A stretch of 64,000 nucleotides of DNA from JAKAGZ01 sp963748105 (GCA_963748105.1 CAVVHP010000012.1:1-64000); one strand, 5' to 3'. Shown: positions 41,790 through 51,367, counted from the first letter of the stretch. Made by a program: numbers and translations. Notes: a model not told the origin generated them from the sequence alone.

Positions 41790-44700
41790 ATGTTTAAACA
41801 GAATACAGATAAAATAAATTACCCTGAAATTGAAGAAAGAATTTTAAAGTTCTGGCAGGAAAATAAGATATTCGAAAAGAGTATATCAACAAAAGATAAA
41901 TCTAAATCCTATACTTTTTATGAAGGCCCCCCCACGGCAAACGGGAAACCGGGAATTCATCATGTAATGTCAAGAACATTAAAAGATCTTGTTTGCCGTT
42001 ACAAAACTTTACAGGGTTTCCGTGTTGAAAGAAAAGCAGGATGGGATACTCATGGTCTTCCGGTAGAAATTGAAGTTGAAAAAAAGATAGGCATCAAACA
42101 TAAAAGCGAAGTTATAGAATACGGTGTTGAAAAGTATAATAAAGCTTGTCGGGATTCTGTATTTACCTACCTTGATTTATGGGAAAAAATGACAACCCGT
42201 ATGGGGTACTGGGTTGATCTTACCGATCCTTATATAACACTGGATAATAACTATATTGAATCAGTCTGGTGGGCACTTAAAACTTTATTTGATAAAGGAC
42301 TTATCTATAAAGATTATAAAATAGTTCCGCAGGATCCGAAGTCAGAAACAGTTTTATCATCACACGAACTTGCCTTAGGATACAGGGAAACAAAAGATCC
42401 TTCAGTATATGTGTTTTTTAAGATTAAGAATTCCGATGCAAGTTTTCTTGTATGGACGACAACTCCCTGGACATTAATCTCAAATGTTGGGCTGGCTGTT
42501 GGGCCTGATGTTGATTACGTAAAAATAAATCTTGACCAAAAGAAGATAATTCTTGCAAAAGAAAGATTGCCTTTAATTACGGCCGAGTATGAAATTCTTG
42601 AAGAGATGAAAGGAAAGAATCTTGAAGGAACAGAATACGAGCAATTGTTCGATTATATGAAAGTTGATAAAAAAGCATTCTTTGTAGTCTTAGGTGATTT
42701 TGTAAGCACGGAAGATGGTTCCGGAATTGTGCATATCGCACCGGCTTTCGGACAGGATGATTATGAAATTTCGAAAAAATATAATCTGCCAATGCTTCAG
42801 CCCGTTACACGCGGTGGATTATTTACAGATGATGTAACTGATTTTAAAGGGCAATTTGTAAAAGATGCGGACCCGGGTATAATTAAAAAGCTAAAAGCCG
42901 AAGGAAAATTATATAAGAAAGAAACGATAGTTCACTCTTATCCTTTTAGCTGGCGTCACGAAAATGTACCGGTAATTTATTATGCCAGAGAGTCATGGTT
43001 TATCAAGACAACTTCTATCTCTGATAGAATGGTTGAACTGAATAAAACCATAAACTGGCAACCACCCGAAGTTGGAACGGGAAGATTCGGAAACTGGCTT
43101 GAGGAGAACAAAGATTGGGCTTTGTCAAGAGATCGTTTCTGGGCCACACCACTGCCAATCTGGGTGAATGAAGATGGAGATATGATTGCCGTTGGAAGCA
43201 TTGAAGAGTTAAAGAAAGGCTTTATTGAAGAAAACGGTAATAAAACTTCAGTAGCAGATTTGGATTCTATCGATTTACATAAACCTTTTGTTGATAAAAT
43301 TTATTTTGAAAAAGATGGCAAAATATATAAAAGAACTCCTGAACTAATCGATGTCTGGTTTGATTCAGGTTCAATGCCTTTTGCACAGTATCATTACCCG
43401 TTTGAAAATAAAGAGCTATTCGAGAAAAATTTCTTCCCAGCTGATTTTATTTGTGAGGGAATAGATCAGACAAGAGGCTGGTTCTACACAATGCATGCAA
43501 TTGCAACCATGCTTTTTGATAATGTTGCATATAAAAATGTAATAGTAAATGAACTGATTCTTGATAAGCAGGGTCTAAAAATGTCAAAGTCAAAAGGAAA
43601 CACAGTCGATCCTTTTGTTTTATTTGATAAGTACGGCGCGGACGCTACAAGATGGTATCTGGTTACAAATAGTCCACCCTGGCGCACAACACTTTTTGAT
43701 GAAGAAGGGCTTGTTGAAGTACAAAGGAAATTCTTTGGTACATTGATGAACACTTATTCCTTTTTCGCACTTTATGCCAATATTGATAAGTTTAATTATT
43801 CCGAAGAAAGTGTGCCTTATGAGAAACGCCCGGAAATTGACAGATGGATAATTTCGAGATTGAATTCACTTATTGGTGAATATACAGAGTTGATGGATAA
43901 CTATGATATTACAAAGGCGGCAAGAGCTGTTTCAGAGTTTACTATTGATCATCTCTCAAACTGGTATGTAAGAAGATGCAGGCGTCGTTTCTGGAAATCA
44001 GAAATGAACGAAAATAAACTTTCTGCTTATCAAACTTTGTACGAATGTTTGATAAAAATTAGTAAATTAGTCGCTCCTTTTTCTCCTTTTATTGCCGAGG
44101 AATTATTTCAGAATCTGAATGCTGTTACCGGAAAAGAGAATACAGAATCGGTTCATCTTTCAGAATTTCCTGAACCCGGCCATGTGGAAAAAGGGCTTGA
44201 AGTCAAAATGGAAATTGCTCAAAAAGTTGTATATCTTACCAGAGCAATGAGAGCAAAATCCAACCTGAAAGTAAGACAACCGCTCTCAAAAATTATGGTT
44301 GTTGTTGAAAGTTCGCAGCGTGAAGCTTTGCGAAAAATGCAAGATGTAATACTTGATGAAGTTAATATAAAAAAACTTGTAATACTGGATAATGATTCAG
44401 GAATTGTTAGTAAATCGGCAAAGGCAAATTTTAAATCGATCGGTCCTAAGTTTGGGAAAAGAGTAAATCCTGTTGCTAATGCTATTAAGGAACTTGGTGA
44501 GAAAGAAATATCGGAATTGGATTCAGGAAAAGAAATCAGTATTGAAGTAAGCGGTGAACAAATTACCATTACTCAGGCAGACGTAGAAATAGTAAGTTCA
44601 GAAATTAAAGGCTGGGTAGTTGAATCTGAAGAGGGCGTTACTGTTGCAATTGATACTGAGCTGAATGACAAGTTAAAAGCTGAGGGTCTGGCCAGGGAAT

Positions 44701-44942
44701 TTGTTAACCGGGTTCAGAATATGAGAAAAGATTCCGGTTTTGAAGTGACAGATAAAATTGAAGTAAAATTTAATGCAAGCGAAAAAATAATTGAAGCAAT
44801 TAATTCATTTAAAAATTATATTTCAAATGAAATTCTTGCTAAAAATATTCTGAACGTTAATTCATTTAATGGAAACTCAAAACAGGAGTGGACGATAGGC
44901 GACTATCAATGCACTATTCAAATAGAAAGAGCGAATTCCTAA
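41790..44942 (+). CDS. ileS: Isoleucine-tRNA ligase (eukaryote-like/type 2)
   Basis: A 1050-residue class I aminoacyl-tRNA synthetase. The HIGH motif appears as GKPGIHHVMS, the GWDTHGLPVEIEVEKKIG segment follows, and KMSKSKGNT is near residue 596. An editing domain (VWTTTPWTLISN) and a C-terminal anticodon-binding region are present. The AEKKIG-type sequence, YGVEKYNKACRDSVF and the absence of the long bacterial zinc tail resemble the second IleRS class, shared with eukaryotes and with some bacteria. That class includes enzymes less sensitive to mupirocin; whether this one is cannot be judged. It is followed by the DksA-like gene after 17 bases. Confidence 0.96.
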   Translation: MFKQNTDKINYPEIEERILKFWQENKIFEKSISTKDKSKSYTFYEGPPTANGKPGIHHVMSRTLKDLVCRYKTLQGFRVERKAGWDTHGLPVEIEVEKKIGIKHKSEVIEYGVEKYNKACRDSVFTYLDLWEKMTTRMGYWVDLTDPYITLDNNYIESVWWALKTLFDKGLIYKDYKIVPQDPKSETVLSSHELALGYRETKDPSVYVFFKIKNSDASFLVWTTTPWTLISNVGLAVGPDVDYVKINLDQKKIILAKERLPLITAEYEILEEMKGKNLEGTEYEQLFDYMKVDKKAFFVVLGDFVSTEDGSGIVHIAPAFGQDDYEISKKYNLPMLQPVTRGGLFTDDVTDFKGQFVKDADPGIIKKLKAEGKLYKKETIVHSYPFSWRHENVPVIYYARESWFIKTTSISDRMVELNKTINWQPPEVGTGRFGNWLEENKDWALSRDRFWATPLPIWVNEDGDMIAVGSIEELKKGFIEENGNKTSVADLDSIDLHKPFVDKIYFEKDGKIYKRTPELIDVWFDSGSMPFAQYHYPFENKELFEKNFFPADFICEGIDQTRGWFYTMHAIATMLFDNVAYKNVIVNELILDKQGLKMSKSKGNTVDPFVLFDKYGADATRWYLVTNSPPWRTTLFDEEGLVEVQRKFFGTLMNTYSFFALYANIDKFNYSEESVPYEKRPEIDRWIISRLNSLIGEYTELMDNYDITKAARAVSEFTIDHLSNWYVRRCRRRFWKSEMNENKLSAYQTLYECLIKISKLVAPFSPFIAEELFQNLNAVTGKENTESVHLSEFPEPGHVEKGLEVKMEIAQKVVYLTRAMRAKSNLKVRQPLSKIMVVVESSQREALRKMQDVILDEVNIKKLVILDNDSGIVSKSAKANFKSIGPKFGKRVNPVANAIKELGEKEISELDSGKEISIEVSGEQITITQADVEIVSSEIKGWVVESEEGVTVAIDTELNDKLKAEGLAREFVNRVQNMRKDSGFEVTDKIEVKFNASEKIIEAINSFKNYISNEILAKNILNVNSFNGNSKQEWTIGDYQCTIQIERANS

Positions 44943-44959
44943 ACTAAGGAGACCGTAAA

Positions 44960-45661
44960 ATGGCTAAGAAAAAAACAACACCGATTAAAAAATCTTCATC
45001 CGGCACTAAAGCCAAAAAGAATGCCGTGAAGAAAAAAACTACTGCCAGTAAAACGGTTAAAAAAGCGGCTACAAAATTAACAGCTCGCAAGACTGCTACG
45101 GCAGTAAAGAAGAAAACAACAGCGAATAAATCTCAAGTAACTAAATCCGGAAGAAAATCTAATATGATAAAATCGAAAACGCGTAAGAAAGAAGCCGATA
45201 TGATTGATGTGGAATCTACTGCGGCTGCGCGCGCTAAAGCACTGGGAAAAATAAAGGGATACAGTAAAAAAGACCTTGAACATTTTAAACAGATTATTTT
45301 AGACAAACAAAACGAAATTCTTGAACAGCTTCAGAACCTGAAGGACCAGATGATGGATCCGACAACAGGAGAATATATTAATGAGAATTCTCCTTATTCT
45401 CTGCACATGGCAGAGCAGGGTACCGATGCAATGGAGAGAGAAAAAACATTTCTTTATGCTCAAAGAGAGAATAAATTTTTAGGATACCTGGAAGACGCAT
45501 TAAAGAGAATTGATACCGGTACTTATGGAATTTGTATCGATTGCATTGAAAATCCAAAACATCTTTGTGATACCTGTCCTTTAATTCCTAAAGCAAGACT
45601 GGAAGCAGTTCCACACAGCCAGCTTTGCCTGCCGATTAAACAAAAACAGGAAAAGAAATAG
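44960..45661 (+). CDS. DksA/TraR-type zinc-finger protein with histone H1-like Lys/Ala/Thr-rich N-terminal tail
   Basis: Residues 1-80 are a basic low-complexity tail of Lys, Ala and Thr (KKTTPIKKSSSGTKAKKN and similar), resembling histone H1/AlgP-type tails that bind nucleic acid. Residues ~95-225 form a coiled-coil and TraR/DksA module: FKQIILDKQNEILEQLQNL, the acidic NSPYSLHMAEQGTDAMERE region, and a four-Cys zinc finger (CIDCIENPKHLCDTC). This group includes RNA polymerase secondary-channel regulators. The tail and its position between ileS and lspA suggest a DNA-associated transcription factor, by inference. It starts after AAGGAGACC. Confidence 0.9.
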   Translation: MAKKKTTPIKKSSSGTKAKKNAVKKKTTASKTVKKAATKLTARKTATAVKKKTTANKSQVTKSGRKSNMIKSKTRKKEADMIDVESTAAARAKALGKIKGYSKKDLEHFKQIILDKQNEILEQLQNLKDQMMDPTTGEYINENSPYSLHMAEQGTDAMEREKTFLYAQRENKFLGYLEDALKRIDTGTYGICIDCIENPKHLCDTCPLIPKARLEAVPHSQLCLPIKQKQEKK

Positions 45662-45738
45662 TATTGAATCAGAAGGCCAAGTTCTGTATAAACACGCTAT
45701 AAGAATTTGTAAGAAAATATTGATGATTAGGTAGGCTA

Positions 45739-46332
45739 GTGAGAATTTTCCTTGTTCCTCTGTTTGTAATTATTGCCGATCAGATATCAAAAATTTTTGT
45801 AAAAGGATTAGAAATTGGTTCCCTTGGGATAAAAATCAAGGGAATGTTTCCCGGCCAAAGAATACCCGTTATTAAAAACTTTTTTAATATCACTTTTGTT
45901 GAAAATCCGGGAATTGCTTTTGGAATAAATTTCGGCAGCAATTTTAAATTTCTAGTAACACTTTTTACACTTGTAACTTGTATTGGTCTGGTAACTTTCC
46001 TGTATCGAAGCAGGGAAAAGAGCCTTAGCTTTCGTATCTCGCTTGCGCTTATCCTTGGTGGTGCGATTGGCAATTTAGTGGATAGAGTTTTTTATGGGGT
46101 AATTTACGGCTATGCTCCCTTGTTTTACGGAAAAGTTGTAGATTTTTGTGATTTTAGATTATTTAGCTTTTATATGTTTCATAAAACTCTTGGTAACTAT
46201 ATATTTAATTTTGCTGATTTGTCCGTAACTACCGGCGTTATTTTACTTTTTTATGCATTAAATAAACAACGCTCAACAACTGTTAATTCCGATCATCCAA
46301 TTGAAGAATATTTAGCAGACAATAAGGAATAA
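45739..46332 (+). CDS. lspA: Lipoprotein signal peptidase II (copy 1)
   Basis: A 197-residue aspartic protease with four membrane helices. Catalytic aspartates are in GGAIGNLVDRVFYG and FNFADLSVTTG. VVDFCDF and FVENPGIAFGI are also family marks. It removes signal peptides of prolipoproteins in the inner membrane. The start is a GTG without a good ribosome-binding site. A second full-length copy follows after one base. Confidence 0.93.
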   Translation: MRIFLVPLFVIIADQISKIFVKGLEIGSLGIKIKGMFPGQRIPVIKNFFNITFVENPGIAFGINFGSNFKFLVTLFTLVTCIGLVTFLYRSREKSLSFRISLALILGGAIGNLVDRVFYGVIYGYAPLFYGKVVDFCDFRLFSFYMFHKTLGNYIFNFADLSVTTGVILLFYALNKQRSTTVNSDHPIEEYLADNKE

Positions 46333-46333
46333 A

Positions 46334-47002
46334 TTGAGAGTTTTATTCGTATCTCTTGCTATAGTATTAATTGACCAGATTACAAAACTTGCCGTAAAAG
46401 GATTTTCTATCCCTGCCTTAAAAATACATTACTACGGAATGTATGAAGGGGAAAGAATTCACGTTTTGGGAAATTTTTTCAGAATTACTTTTATTGAAAA
46501 TCCTGGAATGGCCTTTGGTTTTGATCCTGGAATACATTTTAAATTATGGATATCTATCTTTTCTATAATCGCTAGTATCGGTCTGGTCGTTTATATCTAT
46601 TACGTAAGAAAACAAAGTCTCAGTCTTAAACTTGCACTTGCCTTCATTTTAGGAGGCGCAATTGGCAACCTGATTGACAGAATGTTTTACGGTATATTCT
46701 ACGGTTACGCACCAGTCTTTTACGGTAGAGTGGTAGATTTTCTGGACTTTGATTTTTTTCATTTCTCTATGTTTGGCAAAACATTTGACCGCTGGCCTAT
46801 ATTTAATATTGCAGATGCTGCTGTTACTATTGGCGTAATAATTCTACTTTTCTTTTACAGACAAAATCAAAAAGAAGAAGATGAAGTAATTACTGACGAT
46901 AATATAACAGTAGAAAATACGGAGGTTCCGGAAACTGATAATTCAGAAAACGAACAGGAAAGTGATGGCGAAACTGATAAAGGAAAAGAAATATCGCTTT
47001 GA
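46334..47002 (+). CDS. lspA: Lipoprotein signal peptidase II (copy 2) with acidic tail
   Basis: A 222-residue paralogue of the preceding gene, starting at TTG one base after it. It has the same motifs: FIENPGMAFGF, GGAIGNLIDRMFYG and FNIADAAVTIG, with both aspartates intact. An extra C-terminal tail of about 35 acidic residues (EEDEVITDDN onward, ending DKGKEIS) is absent from copy 1. Both copies keep a 20-residue insertion relative to the shortest LspA proteins, around GMFPGQRIPV/GMYEGERIHV. The start of rluD lies within its last 40 bases. Confidence 0.92.
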   Translation: MRVLFVSLAIVLIDQITKLAVKGFSIPALKIHYYGMYEGERIHVLGNFFRITFIENPGMAFGFDPGIHFKLWISIFSIIASIGLVVYIYYVRKQSLSLKLALAFILGGAIGNLIDRMFYGIFYGYAPVFYGRVVDFLDFDFFHFSMFGKTFDRWPIFNIADAAVTIGVIILLFFYRQNQKEEDEVITDDNITVENTEVPETDNSENEQESDGETDKGKEISL

Positions 47003-47945
47003 GATTCCTGAAGGAAAGAAAAAAGAACGAATAGATATCTTTCTTGCAACTTCCGTTGAAAATGCCACCCGTTCAAAAGTTCAAAAATTAATTGAAGCCG
47101 GTTTTGTAAAAGTGAATGGCAAAGTAGTGAAGGCCAGCTATTCCGTTTTGCCCGGCGATATAGTTGAAGCTACACACCCTATTTCACCCAAACCAGAATA
47201 TGCCGAGCCGGAAGAAATTCCTCTTAATATTATTTACGAAGACGAATATTTGCTTGTTGTAAATAAAGAGGCCGGAATGGTTGCCCACCCGGCTTATGCA
47301 AACTACAGCGGAACATTGGTTAATGCATTACTGCACCATACAGGCAAATTAAGTAATAAAGAAGAAGCAGACAGACCCGGAATTGTCCACAGGATCGATA
47401 AAGATACAAGTGGTTTGCTGGTAGTTGCAAAGGATGACTGGACACACGCAAAACTAGCAGAACAATTTTCAAAGCACACAACAGAAAGAGAGTACAGGGC
47501 AGTATGCTGGAAACCATTTGTTGAAAAGAAGGGGGATATATCAACTTTTATAACCAGAAGTAAAAGCGACAGAAAAAAATTTACAACCAGCAAGTCAGAA
47601 GGGAAAAAAGCAATAACTCTGTTCGAAGTTGTTGAAAATTTTGAATTTGCAGCGCTAGTAAAACTAAATCTAAAAACAGGACGAACTCACCAGATAAGAG
47701 TGCATCTTTCATCAATCGGACACCCGATATTTGGGGATGCAACATACGGCGGAACGCAATTAGTTTCAGGGGCTAATCTCCCCAAAATGAAAAGTCGTCT
47801 CCAAAATCTTCTCGAAATTATGCCAAGACAGGCGCTCCATGCAAAAACACTTGGGTTTATTCATCCACATTCTAAGGAACTAATGAGGTTCGATTCAGAA
47901 TTACCCGATGATATGAACTTATTGATTAAAAAGTTACGCGTGTAG
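46965..47945 (+). CDS. rluD: RluD-type ribosomal large-subunit pseudouridine synthase
   Basis: An N-terminal S4 RNA-binding domain (RSKVQKLIEAGFVKVNGKVV) precedes the pseudouridine synthase domain. The catalytic Asp is in PGIVHRIDKDTSGLLVVAK (near residue 143). TGRTHQIRVHLSSIGHPIFGDATYGG and the C-terminal RQALHAKTLGFIHP are typical. It isomerises uridines of 23S rRNA. ATG 46965 is preferred; GTG 46962 is also in frame. The gene overlaps lspA copy 2 by about 38 bases. Confidence 0.94.
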   Translation: MAKLIKEKKYRFEIPEGKKKERIDIFLATSVENATRSKVQKLIEAGFVKVNGKVVKASYSVLPGDIVEATHPISPKPEYAEPEEIPLNIIYEDEYLLVVNKEAGMVAHPAYANYSGTLVNALLHHTGKLSNKEEADRPGIVHRIDKDTSGLLVVAKDDWTHAKLAEQFSKHTTEREYRAVCWKPFVEKKGDISTFITRSKSDRKKFTTSKSEGKKAITLFEVVENFEFAALVKLNLKTGRTHQIRVHLSSIGHPIFGDATYGGTQLVSGANLPKMKSRLQNLLEIMPRQALHAKTLGFIHPHSKELMRFDSELPDDMNLLIKKLRV

Positions 47946-47969
47946 AGACACATTGCGATACGTCTCTGC
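47942..47969. repeat. Short inverted repeat overlapping the rluD stop
   Basis: GTAGAGAC (47942-47949) and GTCTCTGC (47962-47969) form an imperfect hairpin around ACATTGCGATAC. This is a form of the widespread GTAGAGACGC...GCGTCTCTAC intergenic palindrome. The stop codon TAG of rluD lies inside its left arm, and it may help end transcription. Confidence 0.5.
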
Positions 47970-48040
47970 GAATTCTCCTTAAATTTAAATTCTAAATTGG
48001 TTATCTTTGCCTATAAAATTTAGCAGAACGACAGGATATT

Positions 48041-49456
48041 ATGTTAAAACTATATAATACACTAACTAAACAAAAAGAAGAATTTGTGCCATTAAACCCG
48101 CCAAATGTAAACTTTTACATGTGCGGACCGACAGTTTATGACTTTTTTCACGTGGGTAATGCAAGATCTTTCTTAATGTCTGACGTGTTCAGAAGATATC
48201 TTGAATATAAAGGCTATAAAGTAAAATTTGTAATGAATCTTACTGATGTTGATGACAAGATTATTAAGAAATCAAATCAGGAAAATATAACTTCTGATAA
48301 AATTGCAGAAAAATATATTAAATATTTCCTGGAAGATGTTGAAAAGCTTGGAATGAAAAAAGCTGATGTTTACCCCCGGGCAACGCAACATATGTCAGAA
48401 ATTATCGGTATGATTAAAAAACTTGAAGACAAAGGTATAGCTTATAATGTAAACGGTAATGTGTTTTATGATGTTTCAAAATTTAATGGTTACGGGAAAT
48501 TAAGCGGAAAGAAAACAGATGATCTTGAGTCAGGTTCAAGAGTAGAAATTAATGAGGAAAAGAAAAATCCACTTGATTTTTCTTTGTGGAAAAAAGCTAA
48601 AGAAGGCGAACCCTTTTGGGAAAGCCCCTGGGGGAAAGGTCGTCCCGGCTGGCATATAGAATGTTCCGCTATGAGCTGCAAACATCTCGGGGATACATTT
48701 GATATTCATGGCGGCGGTAATGATTTGATCTTTCCGCATCACGAGAATGAAATCGCCCAGAGCGAAGGAGCTACAGGTAAGCCCTTTGTAAAATACTGGA
48801 TGCACTTCGGATTCTTAAATATTAATGAAGAAAAAATGTCCAAATCATTGGGCAATTTTTTCACAGCGCGCGATATTCTTAAAAAGTATTCGCCTTTTGC
48901 AATTCGTATGTTTTTTACACAGGCGCACTATGGCGGACCTTTAAATTTTAGTGATGAACTTCTGGCTTCAGCAGAAAAGGGCCTGGAAAAACTAAATAAC
49001 CTGCGCGATAAAATTAATGAGCAATTGAAATCACCAAATAATAATGGTGTGAATCCTGATTTTAATTTCCAGAAATATGAAGACAAATTTGTTGAAGTAA
49101 TGGATGATGATTTCAACACTCCGCAGGGAATTGCAGTACTATTTGATTTTGCAAAGGAAGTTAACAGGTTAATTGCTGATAATAATAATCTTAATTCAGA
49201 TTTCCATAAGAAAGCAAAAGACTTTCTTACTAAAACTGCGGTTAATGTTTTTGGGATATTAACTTTTGAAGAGGCAGAAATGGGTGGTGATTCACTTGAA
49301 AAAGAACTAATCGACTTGCTAATTCAACTCAGGAATGATGCCAAGGTAAGTAAAAATTATGCATTGTCGGACAGCATACGAGACGGACTAAATAAACTGG
49401 GTATTGTTCTTCAGGATTCCAAAGATAAAACCACTTATAAAAAAGTAAAAAGCTAA
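48041..49456 (+). CDS. cysS: Cysteine-tRNA ligase
   Basis: A 471-residue class I synthetase. MCGPTVYDFFHVGNARS holds the first zinc-ligand Cys and the HIGH-type motif. WHIECSAMS carries another zinc ligand, and HGGGNDLIFPHHENEIAQSE is the family signature with zinc-ligand His. KMSKSLGNFFT is the KMSKS loop. The C-terminal anticodon-binding domain is present (ALSDSIRDGLNKLGIVLQDS). It lies in the co-directional housekeeping run, 96 bases after rluD. Confidence 0.97.
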   Translation: MLKLYNTLTKQKEEFVPLNPPNVNFYMCGPTVYDFFHVGNARSFLMSDVFRRYLEYKGYKVKFVMNLTDVDDKIIKKSNQENITSDKIAEKYIKYFLEDVEKLGMKKADVYPRATQHMSEIIGMIKKLEDKGIAYNVNGNVFYDVSKFNGYGKLSGKKTDDLESGSRVEINEEKKNPLDFSLWKKAKEGEPFWESPWGKGRPGWHIECSAMSCKHLGDTFDIHGGGNDLIFPHHENEIAQSEGATGKPFVKYWMHFGFLNINEEKMSKSLGNFFTARDILKKYSPFAIRMFFTQAHYGGPLNFSDELLASAEKGLEKLNNLRDKINEQLKSPNNNGVNPDFNFQKYEDKFVEVMDDDFNTPQGIAVLFDFAKEVNRLIADNNNLNSDFHKKAKDFLTKTAVNVFGILTFEEAEMGGDSLEKELIDLLIQLRNDAKVSKNYALSDSIRDGLNKLGIVLQDSKDKTTYKKVKS

Positions 49457-49462
49457 TACTGT

Positions 49463-50155
49463 TTGAAAAACAATATACAGCCTGTAACCAGGTCAATTTT
49501 TATTGAAGATGAAAATATTCAATATACTTTGAAGCACAGCCGCAAAGCTAGGTATATGCGGCTGCAGATCAAAAACAGGGGGGAATTAGAAGTAGTTCTG
49601 CCCCGTGGTTACCAGGTGACGGAAGCTGAACAATTCCTTCTTAAAAAATCAGGCTGGATTAAAAAACATATTGCAAAAAGAAAAAACTACAGTAATAAAT
49701 ATATTCTGTTCGACAGTGAAATAAGAGTAATCCATGAATACGATTTCTTTACAAAAAGGCATAAATTCAGTTTTGCCAATGATTGCCTCATTATTACAAT
49801 TCCCCCTGATTGCATTGAAAAACCAGAAGAATTATTTGAGATCTGGCTGAGAAAACTCGCAAAAAAATTCTTGGTAGAAAGAGTTAGCAAAATATCGGGT
49901 GATTTACATTTCAAAATTGGAAGGATTTCTATTCGGGGACAAAAAACCCGCTGGGGAAGCTGTTCGTCCAAAGGAAATCTATCTTTTAATTATAACCTTC
50001 TTCGATTCAGAAAAGATGTGATAGATTATGTAATAATTCACGAGCTCTGTCACATGAAAGAAATGAACCATTCCCCAAAATTCTGGAATCTGGTGGGGGA
50101 ATATTGCCCGGACTATAAAAATTTACGAAAGGAATTAAAAGGGCACTCGTCATAA
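49463..50155 (+). CDS. YgjP-like (DUF45/M48-related) metallopeptidase
   Basis: A 230-residue protein with the zinc-binding HELCHMKEMNHSPKFW near the C-terminus, preceded by KTRWGSCSSKGNLSFNYNLLRF. Together these are the YgjP/WLM-type peptidase signature. The N-terminal half is a beta-rich domain (YTLKHSRKARYMRLQIKNRGELEVVLPRG). Substrate and role are unknown. The start is a TTG six bases after the cysS stop, without a clear ribosome-binding site. Confidence 0.9.
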   Translation: MKNNIQPVTRSIFIEDENIQYTLKHSRKARYMRLQIKNRGELEVVLPRGYQVTEAEQFLLKKSGWIKKHIAKRKNYSNKYILFDSEIRVIHEYDFFTKRHKFSFANDCLIITIPPDCIEKPEELFEIWLRKLAKKFLVERVSKISGDLHFKIGRISIRGQKTRWGSCSSKGNLSFNYNLLRFRKDVIDYVIIHELCHMKEMNHSPKFWNLVGEYCPDYKNLRKELKGHSS

Positions 50156-50173
50156 AATATAGACCTGGTAAAT

Positions 50174-51346
50174 CTAAAATACCGGGGAAGCCGCAAGTAT
50201 TTCAACGCCTCCTTCTGCCGGTAGTATTGCTGCACTTCTTAATACCTCTGCATAAGTTAATACATCAGTCGGTGCCCCGTTTCCAAAATCAAGGTCTCGG
50301 ATGGGCAGGCGGGAAATATTCGTGATAATTATTCCGTTTTCCGGATGACGTAAATGTAATTTTTCAAACTCGCCTGTTCCTTTCTGCTGCCGGAAGTTTT
50401 CAAGAGTGCTGATTGATTGACTGATATAATTATTTTTAATTTTTGAGACAGAATTCTTTACGATTTGCGCAATATTTTCTTCAGGCATTTCAGATAATTC
50501 CCTTAAACTTAATTTAGCCGTCCCAAAAGTAATAGCACATCCGAAATAATTTTTAGGAAATCTGTTCAAGACTCTTCTGAAATCAAAGGGAAACGATAAA
50601 TATGTCTCCGGGTTTGAACCATTTATTGACCAATCAGTAAAATATTTTTTCCAGAGCATCCCGGTAATTACATCGTTTTCTGTTAGTAACATATTTTTAC
50701 TTCTGGCCAGTTCACTTATAGCCTTTATTTTTTTAGTGGGGATAAAAAATCTTTCATTAGCTTGCGTTTCCGTATCTTCCCTTTTTTTGCTATAAAACAA
50801 TCCACAGTTATTCAGTAATTCATCTTTTGTAATCTCTTTTTCTGATTTCTGAATTATGCCGGAAAATAAATCCCGATCAATGTACGGAGGGATGAACCTT
50901 TCACCTTTGCTTATTCTGATCCAGCTCATTAAAAAATGGAAATAGCTGAATCCATCCACTAGTGCGTGTGAAATACTAACTGCAAGCACTGATCCTTTTG
51001 AAGTATGTGTAAGAGTTATCTTTGTGAGCGGGTTATCCTCTGTGGAATTTACCGGGGAAATATATTTAGTAATATTATCTTCCCTGTTAAAATCGGTATC
51101 ATGGTAATGGACTTCAAAAGTTAATCCATCTTCACAAATGTCGAAGACAAAATCAGTATCTGAAATTCTTTCCAGTCTGCTTTTAAGAACAATAAAATGT
51201 TTTAGCGCTTCCTGCAGGCTTTGTTTTAAAATATTTTCGTCCTGATTTTCAAGATAATAAAATCCGAAAGTAATTGGTTGTGAACCTGCGTCGGTAAAGA
51301 TGTAATCAACAGGAGAAAGGGGAATGTTCTGATTTAGTTTTTTCAT
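50174..51346 (-). CDS. BAHD/condensation-like acyltransferase
   Basis: A 390-residue CoA-dependent acyltransferase fold. The catalytic HxxxD motif is present in VSISHALVDGFSYFHFLMSW (near residue 129). A C-terminal DFGNG (RDLDFGNGAPTDV, near residue 352) sits at the place of the DFGWG motif of BAHD enzymes. These two motifs and their spacing match the Transferase family (PF02458) better than the chloramphenicol acetyltransferase or condensation-domain families. The substrate is unknown. No biosynthetic cluster surrounds it; it converges with the YgjP-like gene. Confidence 0.8.
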   Translation of the reverse strand: MKKLNQNIPLSPVDYIFTDAGSQPITFGFYYLENQDENILKQSLQEALKHFIVLKSRLERISDTDFVFDICEDGLTFEVHYHDTDFNREDNITKYISPVNSTEDNPLTKITLTHTSKGSVLAVSISHALVDGFSYFHFLMSWIRISKGERFIPPYIDRDLFSGIIQKSEKEITKDELLNNCGLFYSKKREDTETQANERFFIPTKKIKAISELARSKNMLLTENDVITGMLWKKYFTDWSINGSNPETYLSFPFDFRRVLNRFPKNYFGCAITFGTAKLSLRELSEMPEENIAQIVKNSVSKIKNNYISQSISTLENFRQQKGTGEFEKLHLRHPENGIIITNISRLPIRDLDFGNGAPTDVLTYAEVLRSAAILPAEGGVEILAASPVF

Positions 51347-51367
51347 AATTTATTCTGAACCGGAATT

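Noticed and set aside
45662..45738. tRNA gene in the 77-bp gap before lspA
   Set aside because: No cloverleaf arms, no TTCGA-type T-loop and no CCA end could be drawn.
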